Below, piece by piece: positions 15,279 to 23,955 of a DNA stretch of 64,000 nt. The notes beneath the pieces are model-generated. The model was not told the DNA's origin. It saw only the letters and a program-made list of their open reading frames with translations, and searched no databases. This stretch comes from Photobacterium gaetbulicola Gung47 (GTDB taxonomy: Bacteria; Pseudomonadota; Gammaproteobacteria; Enterobacterales; Vibrionaceae): contig CP005973.1 in assembly GCA_000940995.1 (NCBI GenBank), positions 1,988,530 to 2,052,529 on the forward strand, given 5' to 3'. Numbering within the stretch: position 1 is the first letter of the stretch; every line of letters starts with the position of its first letter. Position numbers and translations under genes: made by a program.

Positions 15279-17959
15279 TAGCAATTTTCCTTATCAGACG
15301 GTGTTGCAGCCGTACAGCGCAAACGCAGGTCGATGGTATTGTTCGGGGCAACCACCGGCTCGGCTCCGGCGATCAGTTGCTCGCGGTAGTTGACAATAGC
15401 GACATCGGCATAGTTGTCGAACTGGGTCATATCCAAAGTGATGGCTTGTTCGGTCGGGTTGAACAGGCGCAGGACTAGCGCGTTGTTTTCGTAGAAAGAG
15501 TACGACAGGCTCGACAGCTCCAGCTCTTCTTTGATATTGAGCAGGCTAAATTGTTTGCTCATTGGTTTAACGTCAAAGCGGACCTGGAAGCGCTCGAGAC
15601 GGTTTTCAAAGCTGTTGAGGCGCTGGCGCTGGTAGCTAAACGGCTGGTTGAGGTACTCGGTTTCCAGCTCGCGGATCGCCTGGTGCGATGTACTTTCGGC
15701 CATGGCGATGGCAAAGCTGAAGCGCATGGATTGCTGCAGCTGGGCATCTGGGGTATGAACCACGGTATTGTTGATCCCCGATGCGCGGCCCGGACGCCAC
15801 AATAGCTCATCTTTGCCAAGGTAGCCGACCGCCTTGAACAGGGTCAGGGCGATGCGATCGTATTGGTCGGTTTTGAGGATTTGGTATTCCTTGATCCCTC
15901 GGCCGTTGATAATTAATGCCCTGTCTGTTTGCTTATCGTCAGCGTCATTTGCTATCGCGACAGCACCCTCGGTGGTCTCGATATCGACCGGGCACTCGCG
16001 GAAGCGCTCGCGCCAGTTTTCCTCTGCGCCGAACAGCACCGGCGCAATTGGCCGCTCAATCGTGGCAAACGGCAGGGTACTGACAGAGCTGTCGGTATTG
16101 ATATCACTGTTGATCAATACACGTACCCGGTGGTCTTTGACGTGGTTGATGGTATCAATATCGACCTGCAGGTTGCGCTCGCCATGGTGCAGGGTAAACG
16201 TTAGCTTGAACACGATTTCGCTGTTGGCATCCCCCTGACGGCGGTCTTCCAAATCTTGTGGCACTAAGATCCGACTTTGCAGGGTCATTTGCTGCATTAG
16301 TTCACCGCGCTGGCTGCCAATTAGAGACAGTGGCTGGGAGTAAAGCGGGGTATCACCTTCCAGCGGTGAGAAATCATAGGAATCACCATCATCCGCTTGG
16401 TTTTCAAACTGAATGAGGTTGGAAATAGTTCGGCCACTTTGCTTGTCGGTTAGCACCAGTTCGCCGTTTCCTAAAGAAAGATGCAACCGGTCATTTTCTA
16501 TCTGGGCCGAGGTGCCGTTTTGTGCCTTGGCCATCGAGCCAGCCTCGCAGACCTGAAAGGTTTGGTAACCAAGCGCCGGGATATCATTGAGCTTGGCTTT
16601 GAGCTCGAAACGGTAATACGGCGGGACAGGGACTTCTTTTTCGCCGTCTTTGGTGACTTCGATAACCTTGCCGCCATCGAGTGTGTCGCGCTTGACCAGC
16701 TCAGTGGTTACCGCTTGGCCGTTGTGCTCCAGTGTAATATCAGCCAAGGTGCTGAACACCACGATATCGACAATACCGGAATACGGTTTGATACGGTTGT
16801 TGAACACCATGACTTCACCCTCATCGCATACCTGGCTGGCAATGTCTTTGACAATCAGGTTGTACAGGCCGTGGCAGATCTCCTCGGCTTGTTTGAGGCG
16901 GTGCATTATATCGGCGTTGGTGGCATCGCTGTTGCAGCCGCCCATGCTATCGTGGGCATGACATTCGATGATTTTTTTCCAAGCGATATCAATGAGCTCG
17001 GTATGTACGGTAATACCGTGCGCCTTGGCAATCGCGGTGACCAACTCGAGCTTTTTCAGCAGGAACTGCTCGATGTCGAAGTTGAGTTTCTTGATGTCGT
17101 AGCGCACTGAGCCAATGGTTTTGTGGATGCGGGTATAGCGTGGGATCTTGAACTCACCTTGGTAGGTGTCGAAATCACTGCTGTTTTGGCGCAGGTAATC
17201 GACATAGTCTTCCATCGACGAAATCACATAGGTGTCACCGGCCGTGCTGCGCTCGGTGGCCTTGGCTAGGGTCTCCGGCAAGTTAGGGTCGATATTGACC
17301 TGATCGCCACCGGATGGGATCAGCACTTCGTCGAGGCCGGCAAGGGCCTTGATTTTCTCGACCATCGGGAAGATTTTGTTGTCGAGGTGGGCAGGCTCGG
17401 CCACGATATTTTTCGCCGCGCCGTAGCCGTGGACCAGGTTGTAGGCAAGGATGTTGTCGCCGCCCGGTGACTGCCAGAAGAAGTTGGAACGCTCGACCTG
17501 CTGGTCGTAGTCGATACCGCGCCAGAAGATGATATTGTCGATCCCACAGCCTTTGAATAGGGTAGGCATCTGGGCATTGTGACCGAAGGTATCCGGCAGA
17601 TAGCCGACCGTCATGCTGTGGCCTAGCTGTTCGGCGACATGCATGCCGTATTTGAGGTTGCGGATGATAGATTCGCCGGCAACGTTGAAGGTATCGGTTT
17701 GGGTGTACCAAGGGCCGATAAACAACCGCTTGTCGCTGACCAGTTTCGCCATGCGCTCGCGCATGTGCGGCATCACTTTGAGGTAATCTTCAACAATGGC
17801 TGATTGTCCATCAAGGTGGTAGCAGCTATAGCTCGACTGGCTTTCCAGTGTCTCGATCACCTTGGTGAAGTTGTAGGTTGCAAGAACATCGCTGTCCTGC
17901 TGGGTGAAGTACCACTCACGGTCCCAGTGGGTGTGGGGAATAACATGCACTTTAGCCAT
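15278..17959 (-). CDS. mngB: GH38 alpha-mannosidase, MngB-like (mannosylglycerate hydrolase)
   Basis: An 893-residue cytosolic glycosidase. The GH38 zinc-site signature HTHWDREWY is at residues 9-17 and the nucleophile is D123 in VGYLPDTFGHNAQMP; IGPWYTQTDT and later HAHDSMGGCNSD are further family landmarks. Length and motif order follow E. coli MngB, which hydrolyses 2-O-(6-phospho-mannosyl)-D-glycerate to mannose-6-phosphate and glycerate. It lies between the PTS permease and the GH13_18 phosphorylase and is coupled to the latter. Substrate assignment rests on context and family; other alpha-mannosides are possible. Confidence 0.88.
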   Translation of the reverse strand: MAKVHVIPHTHWDREWYFTQQDSDVLATYNFTKVIETLESQSSYSCYHLDGQSAIVEDYLKVMPHMRERMAKLVSDKRLFIGPWYTQTDTFNVAGESIIRNLKYGMHVAEQLGHSMTVGYLPDTFGHNAQMPTLFKGCGIDNIIFWRGIDYDQQVERSNFFWQSPGGDNILAYNLVHGYGAAKNIVAEPAHLDNKIFPMVEKIKALAGLDEVLIPSGGDQVNIDPNLPETLAKATERSTAGDTYVISSMEDYVDYLRQNSSDFDTYQGEFKIPRYTRIHKTIGSVRYDIKKLNFDIEQFLLKKLELVTAIAKAHGITVHTELIDIAWKKIIECHAHDSMGGCNSDATNADIMHRLKQAEEICHGLYNLIVKDIASQVCDEGEVMVFNNRIKPYSGIVDIVVFSTLADITLEHNGQAVTTELVKRDTLDGGKVIEVTKDGEKEVPVPPYYRFELKAKLNDIPALGYQTFQVCEAGSMAKAQNGTSAQIENDRLHLSLGNGELVLTDKQSGRTISNLIQFENQADDGDSYDFSPLEGDTPLYSQPLSLIGSQRGELMQQMTLQSRILVPQDLEDRRQGDANSEIVFKLTFTLHHGERNLQVDIDTINHVKDHRVRVLINSDINTDSSVSTLPFATIERPIAPVLFGAEENWRERFRECPVDIETTEGAVAIANDADDKQTDRALIINGRGIKEYQILKTDQYDRIALTLFKAVGYLGKDELLWRPGRASGINNTVVHTPDAQLQQSMRFSFAIAMAESTSHQAIRELETEYLNQPFSYQRQRLNSFENRLERFQVRFDVKPMSKQFSLLNIKEELELSSLSYSFYENNALVLRLFNPTEQAITLDMTQFDNYADVAIVNYREQLIAGAEPVVAPNNTIDLRLRCTAATPSDKENC

Positions 17960-18069
17960 GCTGACTTCTCTTCTTTTAGAATTTCAGTATTACAGGGGCA
18001 GTATCTACTGCCCCGCATTGTCTTGTGTTGGCCGGGGTGGCCTTATTGGGTTCAAAGGGCCAGCTTCGG

Positions 18070-19479
18070 TCAGTGGCTACTTTTAGGGTGCGGCTTGGTA
18101 CAAAGCAGCAGGGCGATAGCGATAAAGCTTGAGCCGACAATAACCGAGATGGTATAGCTCACCGGATCGGAGGACAGGAACCAACCCCATACCGCAGGCA
18201 ATGGCAGGCTCTGCCAGACATTGAGCACGACGGCCAGCTGGGTACCGATGATGGAGCCGAGGATCATAATCGGGATCATTTTCGGATTTTTCAGGATGAA
18301 CGGGATAGCCCCTTCCGAGATACCGATAAGGCCGAGCATCAGCGAGGTCTTACCGACAGTTTGCTCTTCGCGGCTGAATACGCGAGGGCGGAACTTGCCG
18401 TCTAGCAGGGCGGCGATGCCGACACCGATAGGCGGAATCACGATACCCAGTTCGCGAGCAACCAGGTCGAAGTTCTCACCCATGCCGTTAAGGCCAAGAG
18501 CAACCGAGCCTGCCGCTTTGTTGATTGGACCACCAAGGTCAAAGGCGGTACCGGCAGCAATTACCATCGAGTAAATACCGCGACCAGCGTCACCGGCTTC
18601 GGTGAACAGTTTGACCATCGCCATGTTAACGGCGCCGAAGAACGGGTTGATAGCGTATTCCATGGTAAGCACCATGACGACACCACTGACAAGTGGTACC
18701 AGCAACATGGTTTTCAAGGTGGTCAGTTCGGACTTCACCTTGATAGTGTCGTTGAGGTAGCGAACCAGATAACCAATCAGGAAACCAATGGCGATAGCGC
18801 CGAAGAAGCCTGATGGTGCCCATACCTCGATACCGAAGAAGCGTTTGTAGACTTCGTCGCTCATTACCCCACCGATAAAGGCCGGGACCAGAGCGGGCTT
18901 ACCGGCAATGGAATAGGCCAGGTAGGCAGCGAAGATCGGGTACATGAACTTGATGGTCATGAAGCCAAGGCGATCTAGGGTTTCGACCGGGGTACCGGAG
19001 ATATCAATAAATTCACCGGTGATTTTGGCGACCGCCATTAGCAGGCCACCGAGTACCACCACAGGCAGCATGTAGCTGATACCTGTCATGATATGGCCGA
19101 TAAACACTTGGTAGGCAGAACGCTTTTCCTGAACCGGAAGAACAGCGCCTGAAGTGGACTTGTCTTTTTCGCGTTTCATTGCTTCTGGCAGCAGGACATC
19201 GACATGCTTGATCAGCTCCTGGGTACGTACTTGCAACGGGTTGGCATTGTCAAAACGTTCCATATCCATGATTGGCACGTCGACAGCCAATACAACGGCA
19301 TCAGCGCTGGCAATGTCGTGGGCGGTCAGCTTGTTTTTGACCCCGTCACTGCCCTGCGTTTCTACTTTGACTTCATAGCCTTGCTTTTCAGCCCAGCTCT
19401 GAATTTTCTTTGCCGCCATAAACGTATGGGCGATACCTGTAGGGCAAGCCGTTACTGCGACCAGTTTTTTCTTCGCCAT
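18070..19479 (-). CDS. PTS fructose-family EIIBC, MngA-like permease
   Basis: A 469-residue protein: EIIB at about 1-100 with phospho-cysteine C12 in VTACPTGIAHTFMAA, a linker, then EIIC (about 125-460) with eight to ten membrane segments, FDLGGPINKAAG and GISEGAIPF. It would import and phosphorylate a sugar, taking phosphate from the separate EIIA encoded four genes along. Compared with E. coli MngA (EIIABC, about 650 residues) it lacks the fused EIIA. First gene of the operon; the start is the only plausible ATG before the EIIB signature. It is a close functional cousin of the truncated EIIC at 1.8-2.7 kb but not its intact copy, since the preserved sequences differ. Confidence 0.87.
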   Translation of the reverse strand: MAKKKLVAVTACPTGIAHTFMAAKKIQSWAEKQGYEVKVETQGSDGVKNKLTAHDIASADAVVLAVDVPIMDMERFDNANPLQVRTQELIKHVDVLLPEAMKREKDKSTSGAVLPVQEKRSAYQVFIGHIMTGISYMLPVVVLGGLLMAVAKITGEFIDISGTPVETLDRLGFMTIKFMYPIFAAYLAYSIAGKPALVPAFIGGVMSDEVYKRFFGIEVWAPSGFFGAIAIGFLIGYLVRYLNDTIKVKSELTTLKTMLLVPLVSGVVMVLTMEYAINPFFGAVNMAMVKLFTEAGDAGRGIYSMVIAAGTAFDLGGPINKAAGSVALGLNGMGENFDLVARELGIVIPPIGVGIAALLDGKFRPRVFSREEQTVGKTSLMLGLIGISEGAIPFILKNPKMIPIMILGSIIGTQLAVVLNVWQSLPLPAVWGWFLSSDPVSYTISVIVGSSFIAIALLLCTKPHPKSSH

Positions 19480-19589
19480 GGTTTCATATCCATTGTTCTA
19501 AACTGCAGACAGTATAAAAAGCGGCGATCGGCAAGCGTTATGGTTTCTTGGTACAAGGTGCGTATGACGATACTTTTGAGAGCTTACTC

Positions 19590-19605
19590 ACGGATTTTCA
19601 TCCGT
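19590..19605. promoter_or_regulatory. Possible operator in the mng/RpiR divergent region
   Basis: ACGGAT-TTTC-ATCCGT, a 6-bp inverted repeat with 4-bp centre, in the 178-bp gap between the EIIBC gene and the divergent RpiR regulator. It could be the RpiR site, but no second copy was found to support it. Confidence 0.35.
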
Positions 19606-19657
19606 TGTTCGCGATTAAATACGCCCATCCAATGACGACGTGACGACAGCAAATTAC

Positions 19658-20302
19658 ATGAATACCTTCCGTGGGACCGAACGCATCATCTATGAGTTTA
19701 TTATTAGCCACGCTAAGCAATTGGGCGAGATCTCGGCCAAGGAGATCGCCGCCAAGGCGTTGACCACCACGACCTCGGTCAACCGGGTGTGCAAAAAGAT
19801 GGGGTATGCCAGTTATACTGAGTTACGCTACAAGCTGGCGGCAGACTTGGCCCGCCAGCGCTCGTCATCGGAAGATGAAGGGCTAGATCAGGAAGTGATT
19901 GCCAAGCTGGCATCCGGCCTTAAAGCCACCAATGTGGTGTATCTCTATTCCCGCGGTGCGTCGATTGTCAGCGTCAATTACCTGTCTCGCTTTTTGTCTC
20001 TCGCCAATATTCCTCATCTGGTGATCACCGATATTCACCAGCTCACCATGGCCAGTGCGGGTATCTTGGTACTGATCAGCAAATCGGGTGAAACCAACGC
20101 GGTGGTGGACATGGCCCACAATGCCAAGCGCAAAGGAATGAAGGTATTCTCGATCAGCCTGCGCGGCTCGACCCTGAGCCAAATTAGCCATCTCAATGTG
20201 AATCTGGAAGAGCAGATTGATGGGATTTCGCTGTACAGCCGGGAGAGCCAACTGCATATACTCGAGGTGGTGGATAAGTTGGGTGAGCAGTTGCTGACTT
20301 AA
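19658..20302 (+). CDS. RpiR/MurR-family sugar-phosphate-responsive regulator
   Basis: A 214-residue regulator. Residues about 1-75 form the RpiR helix-turn-helix (ISAKEIAAKALTTTTSVNRVCKKMGYASYTELRY); about 85-205 form a SIS domain that binds phosphosugars, with VVYLYSRGASIVSVNYLSRF and VLISKSGETNAVVDMAHNA. It is divergent from the mannosylglycerate-type operon and is its likely regulator, sensing the phosphorylated product. ATG 19658 is taken as the start, since RpiR chains begin at about this distance before the helix-turn-helix; GTG 19640 is an alternative and neither has a strong ribosome site. E. coli mng uses a GntR-type regulator instead, so control has been rewired. Confidence 0.85.
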   Translation: MNTFRGTERIIYEFIISHAKQLGEISAKEIAAKALTTTTSVNRVCKKMGYASYTELRYKLAADLARQRSSSEDEGLDQEVIAKLASGLKATNVVYLYSRGASIVSVNYLSRFLSLANIPHLVITDIHQLTMASAGILVLISKSGETNAVVDMAHNAKRKGMKVFSISLRGSTLSQISHLNVNLEEQIDGISLYSRESQLHILEVVDKLGEQLLT

Positions 20303-20544
20303 AGTTAATGAATAAGCTTTTTTGGTTTGAAGTGCCTTAAGTAATGTGGAATCACCACGGTCTCTGATTTTATGGTTTGGTTAGTTGCTTAATTGTAAGG
20401 TCGCGAACCAGCTCGAAGAAAAAAGAGACCAAATGTAACTGTTAGTGGGCTTATTAAATTAAGCTCCTAAATTTTCATTATTTTTTGTGATTTGCCCTCT
20501 TCGATTAGTTCATTATCCGAGCTTTATGAAGGGGGAATGTATTA

Positions 20545-20985
20545 ATGATTCAATGCACATACAATGGTAATTTCAAGAAGAAATTCGATGCCAATATGAC
20601 GGCTCTCGGCCTTCCGGTTCCTTCTGGGCTTTTTGAAACGGCGACGACAACCACTGCCACTCTAGTTGCAATGATCGAGTCTTACAATGCACTAGGAGCA
20701 ACGGCAACCGTTAGTGAGATTCTTGGAGCCACCGTCGCAGTTGAAAAACTTAAACTTATCGCGGCCCTTGCTGGTTCTTTCTATATTGGGGCAGCTATCG
20801 GTTCTTTGGCTGTCGCGACGAGCAGTTCAGTTACTTGTTCTTTGAGTATGTCTGAAATTCTTGCCTTCAAGCGAAAACACAAACTCGATTTTAATGGTGA
20901 TCACTTATTTTATCATCGCCATAGGGAAGTGTTTATGGCTTCTCACCAGAAACGGGGTTACTACCATAGGGCTGTCATACAATGA
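20545..20985 (+). CDS. Uncharacterised protein with Gly/Ala-rich hydrophobic centre and His/Arg-rich tail
   Basis: A 146-residue protein not recognised as any named family. The N-terminal third is Thr/Ala-rich; residues about 70-95 (LIAALAGSFYIGAAIGSLAVA) could span a membrane and resemble a glycine zipper; the last 40 residues are strongly basic and aromatic (HRHREVF, HQKRGYYHR). AGGGGG precedes ATG 20545 at a good distance. Its stop overlaps the start of the next small membrane-protein gene (ATGA), so the two are made together. A pore-forming or bacteriocin-like peptide with an immunity partner is one possible reading; a structural membrane pair is another. Confidence 0.55.
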   Translation: MIQCTYNGNFKKKFDANMTALGLPVPSGLFETATTTTATLVAMIESYNALGATATVSEILGATVAVEKLKLIAALAGSFYIGAAIGSLAVATSSSVTCSLSMSEILAFKRKHKLDFNGDHLFYHRHREVFMASHQKRGYYHRAVIQ

Positions 20986-21140
20986 TAAATGTAATTAAAG
21001 ATAAAGCCTTATTACTATTCTTCGGAATAATTTGTGCTGCGGGGGCATGGCTGTTAATTGCAGGCATGGGGCAGTGGTTCTTTGTCTTGATGGCTGTTGT
21101 AGGCGGGCTGTCGTTCTGGCAGCGAAAAAAGAACAAATGA
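20982..21140 (+). CDS. Small (52-residue) membrane protein coupled to the preceding gene
   Basis: ATG at 20982 overlaps the upstream stop as ATGA. The product has two hydrophobic segments (about 9-27, LLLFFGIICAAGAWLLIAG, and about 29-45, GQWFFVLMAVVGGLSFW) and a basic end QRKKNK, so it should be a two-helix inner-membrane protein with both ends in the cytoplasm. A terminator follows within 10 bp. Size and coupling fit an immunity or partner protein for the preceding gene. No homologue is recognised. Confidence 0.6.
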   Translation: MINVIKDKALLLFFGIICAAGAWLLIAGMGQWFFVLMAVVGGLSFWQRKKNK

Positions 21141-21144
21141 TAAT

Positions 21145-21180
21145 AGAGGGTTTATGGGGTTTCCCATAAGCCCTCTTTAA
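21145..21180. terminator. Terminator between the small gene pair and the emrB-like gene
   Basis: Hairpin with AGAGGG..TTATGGG pairing with CCCATAAG..CCCTCT and a short T tail, between convergent genes. Confidence 0.75.
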
Positions 21181-21181
21181 T

Positions 21182-22753
21182 TCAATCATCCATACACATG
21201 ATCAGCACCGCGGCAAATGCCAGGAAGGCGGTCATCATCAGGAACACATCGTTGTAAGCCATAATTGCCGCATCACGCTGCATGGTCGACAGCAGTGTGG
21301 CTTGGGCCTGCTGCATCGCGGTGCCGGCATCACTACCTGCCTTGATAAAGAAATCACTCTGTTGCAACAACTGCTGCCAGCCATTGGTACTGACACTGGG
21401 CAGTGATTCCTTGATATGCCCGAGGTGCTCGCGGGTTTTGTTATCCAGCAGAGTGGCGATAATCGCGATGCTGAATGCCCCGCCGAGGTTGCGCATGACA
21501 TTGGTCAGGGTCGAGGCATCCGGCGTGTCGGCTTTGCTGATATGCTTCATCGCCACCAGAGACAGCGGTACCATGATGAACGGACTGCCGATAGCACGCA
21601 GCACCATGGAGAGGATCAGCTGTTGGCCGCCGAAATCCACCGTCATGTGGGTGTTGACGTAGCAGCTTAGGCCAAACATGGTAAAGCCGAATGTCACCAA
21701 GTACTTGGGTTTGATGAACTGGACCAGCTTGGGCACGATGGGAAACAGCAACAGCTGTGGGAAACCCATCCACATCAGCACTTCACCGATCTCCATGGCG
21801 TTGTAGCGCTGGATCTGGGTCAGGTACAGCGGCAACACATATATCGAACCGAGCAGTGCCATTCCGAGGATCAGGTAGGCCAGGCACGACATAGCAAACT
21901 GCCGCTCGCGCAGCAATCGCAGGTTGACCAGAGGCTTGTCGTGCTGCAGCTCGTTGATAACAAAATGCACCAAGCTAACGCCCGAGATAATCGCCAGCGT
22001 GACAATGAAGTTCGAACTGAACCACTCTTCGCGGTTGCCCTCTTCCAACACCACTTCCAAACAGCCAAGCCCAAGGGCCATGGTGACAATCCCGAACCAA
22101 TCCGCCTTGAGCAAGGTGCCAAGGTTGAGCGGCTCGTCATCCAAGCCATAGCGGATCATCGAAATCACCAAGATCGCCGGCGGGATGTTGATATAGAAAA
22201 TGTAGTGCCACGACAGGTTTTCGGTCAGCCAGCCGCCGAATGTCGGCCCAATTGACGGGGCAAAGGTAGCGGTCACACCGAATAATGCCATCCCGATGGC
22301 CCGCTTTTGGATCGGTAGCAGTTGAATCACCAGCGAGAAGGCCAGCGGGATCAGGGCACCGCCGCTGAACCCCTGCATGGCCCGGAAGACAATCATCGAA
22401 CTCATGTTCCACGATAGCGAACACAGGAAGGATGACAGGGTGAAAATCGCCGTGGTCCATGTCAGGTAGCGGCGCTTGCCCAGTGCATTCGATAGCCAGC
22501 CGCTGAGCGGGATGGCGATCATTTCCGCCACAAGATAGGACGTGGAGATCCACGAACTCTCGTCCAGGGTAGCAGACAGTGCCCCCTGGATATCTTTGAG
22601 CGAGGAGTTGGTGATCTGGATATCCAGGATCGCCATGAATGCCCCAATCAGGCCGCCGAACAGGGCGATCCAGTGGCGGCGAGGCACATGAAGCGCCTCG
22701 CTTTCAACAGCATGAACCTGTTGCTGTTGAGCTGTTGTGATATCGGCCCCCAT
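21182..22753 (-). CDS. emrB: DHA2-family MFS multidrug efflux permease, EmrB-like
   Basis: A 523-residue inner-membrane protein with about 14 membrane helices. The N-terminal LDIQITNSSLKDIQGALS is a shortened version of the DHA2 motif (LDxTIVNVALP), followed by SSWISTSYLVAEMIAIPLSGWL, GKRRYL (motif A-like) and the motif C region FGVTATFAPSIGPTFGGWL. It would export hydrophobic drugs or weak acids with proton exchange together with EmrA and an outer-membrane channel encoded elsewhere. It starts 3 bp after the emrA stop, so the two are one operon. Confidence 0.9.
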   Translation of the reverse strand: MGADITTAQQQQVHAVESEALHVPRRHWIALFGGLIGAFMAILDIQITNSSLKDIQGALSATLDESSWISTSYLVAEMIAIPLSGWLSNALGKRRYLTWTTAIFTLSSFLCSLSWNMSSMIVFRAMQGFSGGALIPLAFSLVIQLLPIQKRAIGMALFGVTATFAPSIGPTFGGWLTENLSWHYIFYINIPPAILVISMIRYGLDDEPLNLGTLLKADWFGIVTMALGLGCLEVVLEEGNREEWFSSNFIVTLAIISGVSLVHFVINELQHDKPLVNLRLLRERQFAMSCLAYLILGMALLGSIYVLPLYLTQIQRYNAMEIGEVLMWMGFPQLLLFPIVPKLVQFIKPKYLVTFGFTMFGLSCYVNTHMTVDFGGQQLILSMVLRAIGSPFIMVPLSLVAMKHISKADTPDASTLTNVMRNLGGAFSIAIIATLLDNKTREHLGHIKESLPSVSTNGWQQLLQQSDFFIKAGSDAGTAMQQAQATLLSTMQRDAAIMAYNDVFLMMTAFLAFAAVLIMCMDD

Positions 22754-22756
22754 GAC

Positions 22757-23857
22757 TTAGCCCCGTGTATCAACCGTTGCCACAACCGACAAGCCGGGGA
22801 TCAAGCGGCCTTGCAATCCTTGTGGGTCGGGAATGGTAATTTTTACCGGTACGCGCTGGACAATTTTGGTGAAGTTGCCGGTGGCATTCTCTGGCGGTAA
22901 TAGCGCGAATTTCGCACCGGTTGCCGGCGAGAAGCTATCGACGACGCCTTGCAGCGGTTGGTCCGGGAAGGCATCCAGTTCAACAGTGACGTTTTGCCCC
23001 TTGTGGATCCCGCTGAGCTGGGTTTCCTTGAAGTTGGCTTCGATCCATACATCGGAGGTTGGTACCAAGCTCATCAACGGCATACCCGGCTGAACGTACA
23101 GGCCAACCCGCAGGCTACGTTTACCCACGATGCCATCAATCGGGGCATAGATATTGGTGTAAGCCAGGTTGAGCTCGGCTTGCTCCAGTTGCGCCTGCGC
23201 TTCGGTTACCGCGGCCTCGGCCTGCTTGATTTGGCTGGCGATGACCACGAGCTGATCTTTGGCCCCTTGGTAGCTGGCATTGGCTTCTTCGAGCTGGGCG
23301 GCAGTCACCTTCTGTTGTGAGGTCATGCTGTCGAGCTCGTCCTGTGAAGAGTAATTTCGCTTGAGCAGGCTGCGGGTGCGTACAACTTGCTGCTTGGCTC
23401 GCTCGAATTCGGCTTTGGCTGAAGCAATTTGGCTCTCGACCTGACGGATCTGGGTCTTCTGCAATTGCTCTTGGGCATGGAAGTTGTCGATAGCCGCCTG
23501 GCTAACGGCTAAGTTGGCCTTGGCTTGATCCAATTTCGCTTCAAAGTCACGGTCATCGATTTTGGCCAACAGATCGCCGGCTTTGACCTGCTGGTTATCA
23601 GAGACGAAAGACTCGGTAATGTAGCCCCCGACTTTGGGGCTGATGTTGGTGATATCGCCTTGTAGGTAGGCATTGTCGGTCGACTCGAAGTATTGGCCGT
23701 AGCCATACCAATAGCCTGCGCCTAATGCACCAAGCGAAAGCATGATCAAGGTAGCGATTAATGGCGCTTTTTTCTTGTTGCGTTTGGGAAGTGCCGCAGG
23801 AGCGGTTTGTGATTGGCTAGAATTGGCAGCTGCAGGCGCTTGGGGATGATCGGCCAT
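22757..23857 (-). CDS. emrA: EmrA-like membrane fusion protein (HlyD family)
   Basis: A 366-residue adaptor: one N-terminal membrane helix (about 31-50), a split lipoyl/biotinyl domain (NISPKVGGYITESFVSDNQQ at the front and YTNIYAPIDGIVGKRSLRVG at the back), a long alpha-hairpin coiled coil (about 100-205, many Gln and Glu), then beta-barrel sequence VWIEANFKETQL. It links the EmrB permease to a TolC-like channel. It is divergent from a LysR gene that is the likely regulator. Confidence 0.9.
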   Translation of the reverse strand: MADHPQAPAAANSSQSQTAPAALPKRNKKKAPLIATLIMLSLGALGAGYWYGYGQYFESTDNAYLQGDITNISPKVGGYITESFVSDNQQVKAGDLLAKIDDRDFEAKLDQAKANLAVSQAAIDNFHAQEQLQKTQIRQVESQIASAKAEFERAKQQVVRTRSLLKRNYSSQDELDSMTSQQKVTAAQLEEANASYQGAKDQLVVIASQIKQAEAAVTEAQAQLEQAELNLAYTNIYAPIDGIVGKRSLRVGLYVQPGMPLMSLVPTSDVWIEANFKETQLSGIHKGQNVTVELDAFPDQPLQGVVDSFSPATGAKFALLPPENATGNFTKIVQRVPVKITIPDPQGLQGRLIPGLSVVATVDTRG

Positions 23858-23955
23858 TTTACCCTCTGTGTCTTATAAGAATTGGCTTTCGTAAAGTGTT
23901 TCAAATTGTAAATGATCTCGATTGGTTGATAAGATAAGAAAAAGAGGAAACACTG

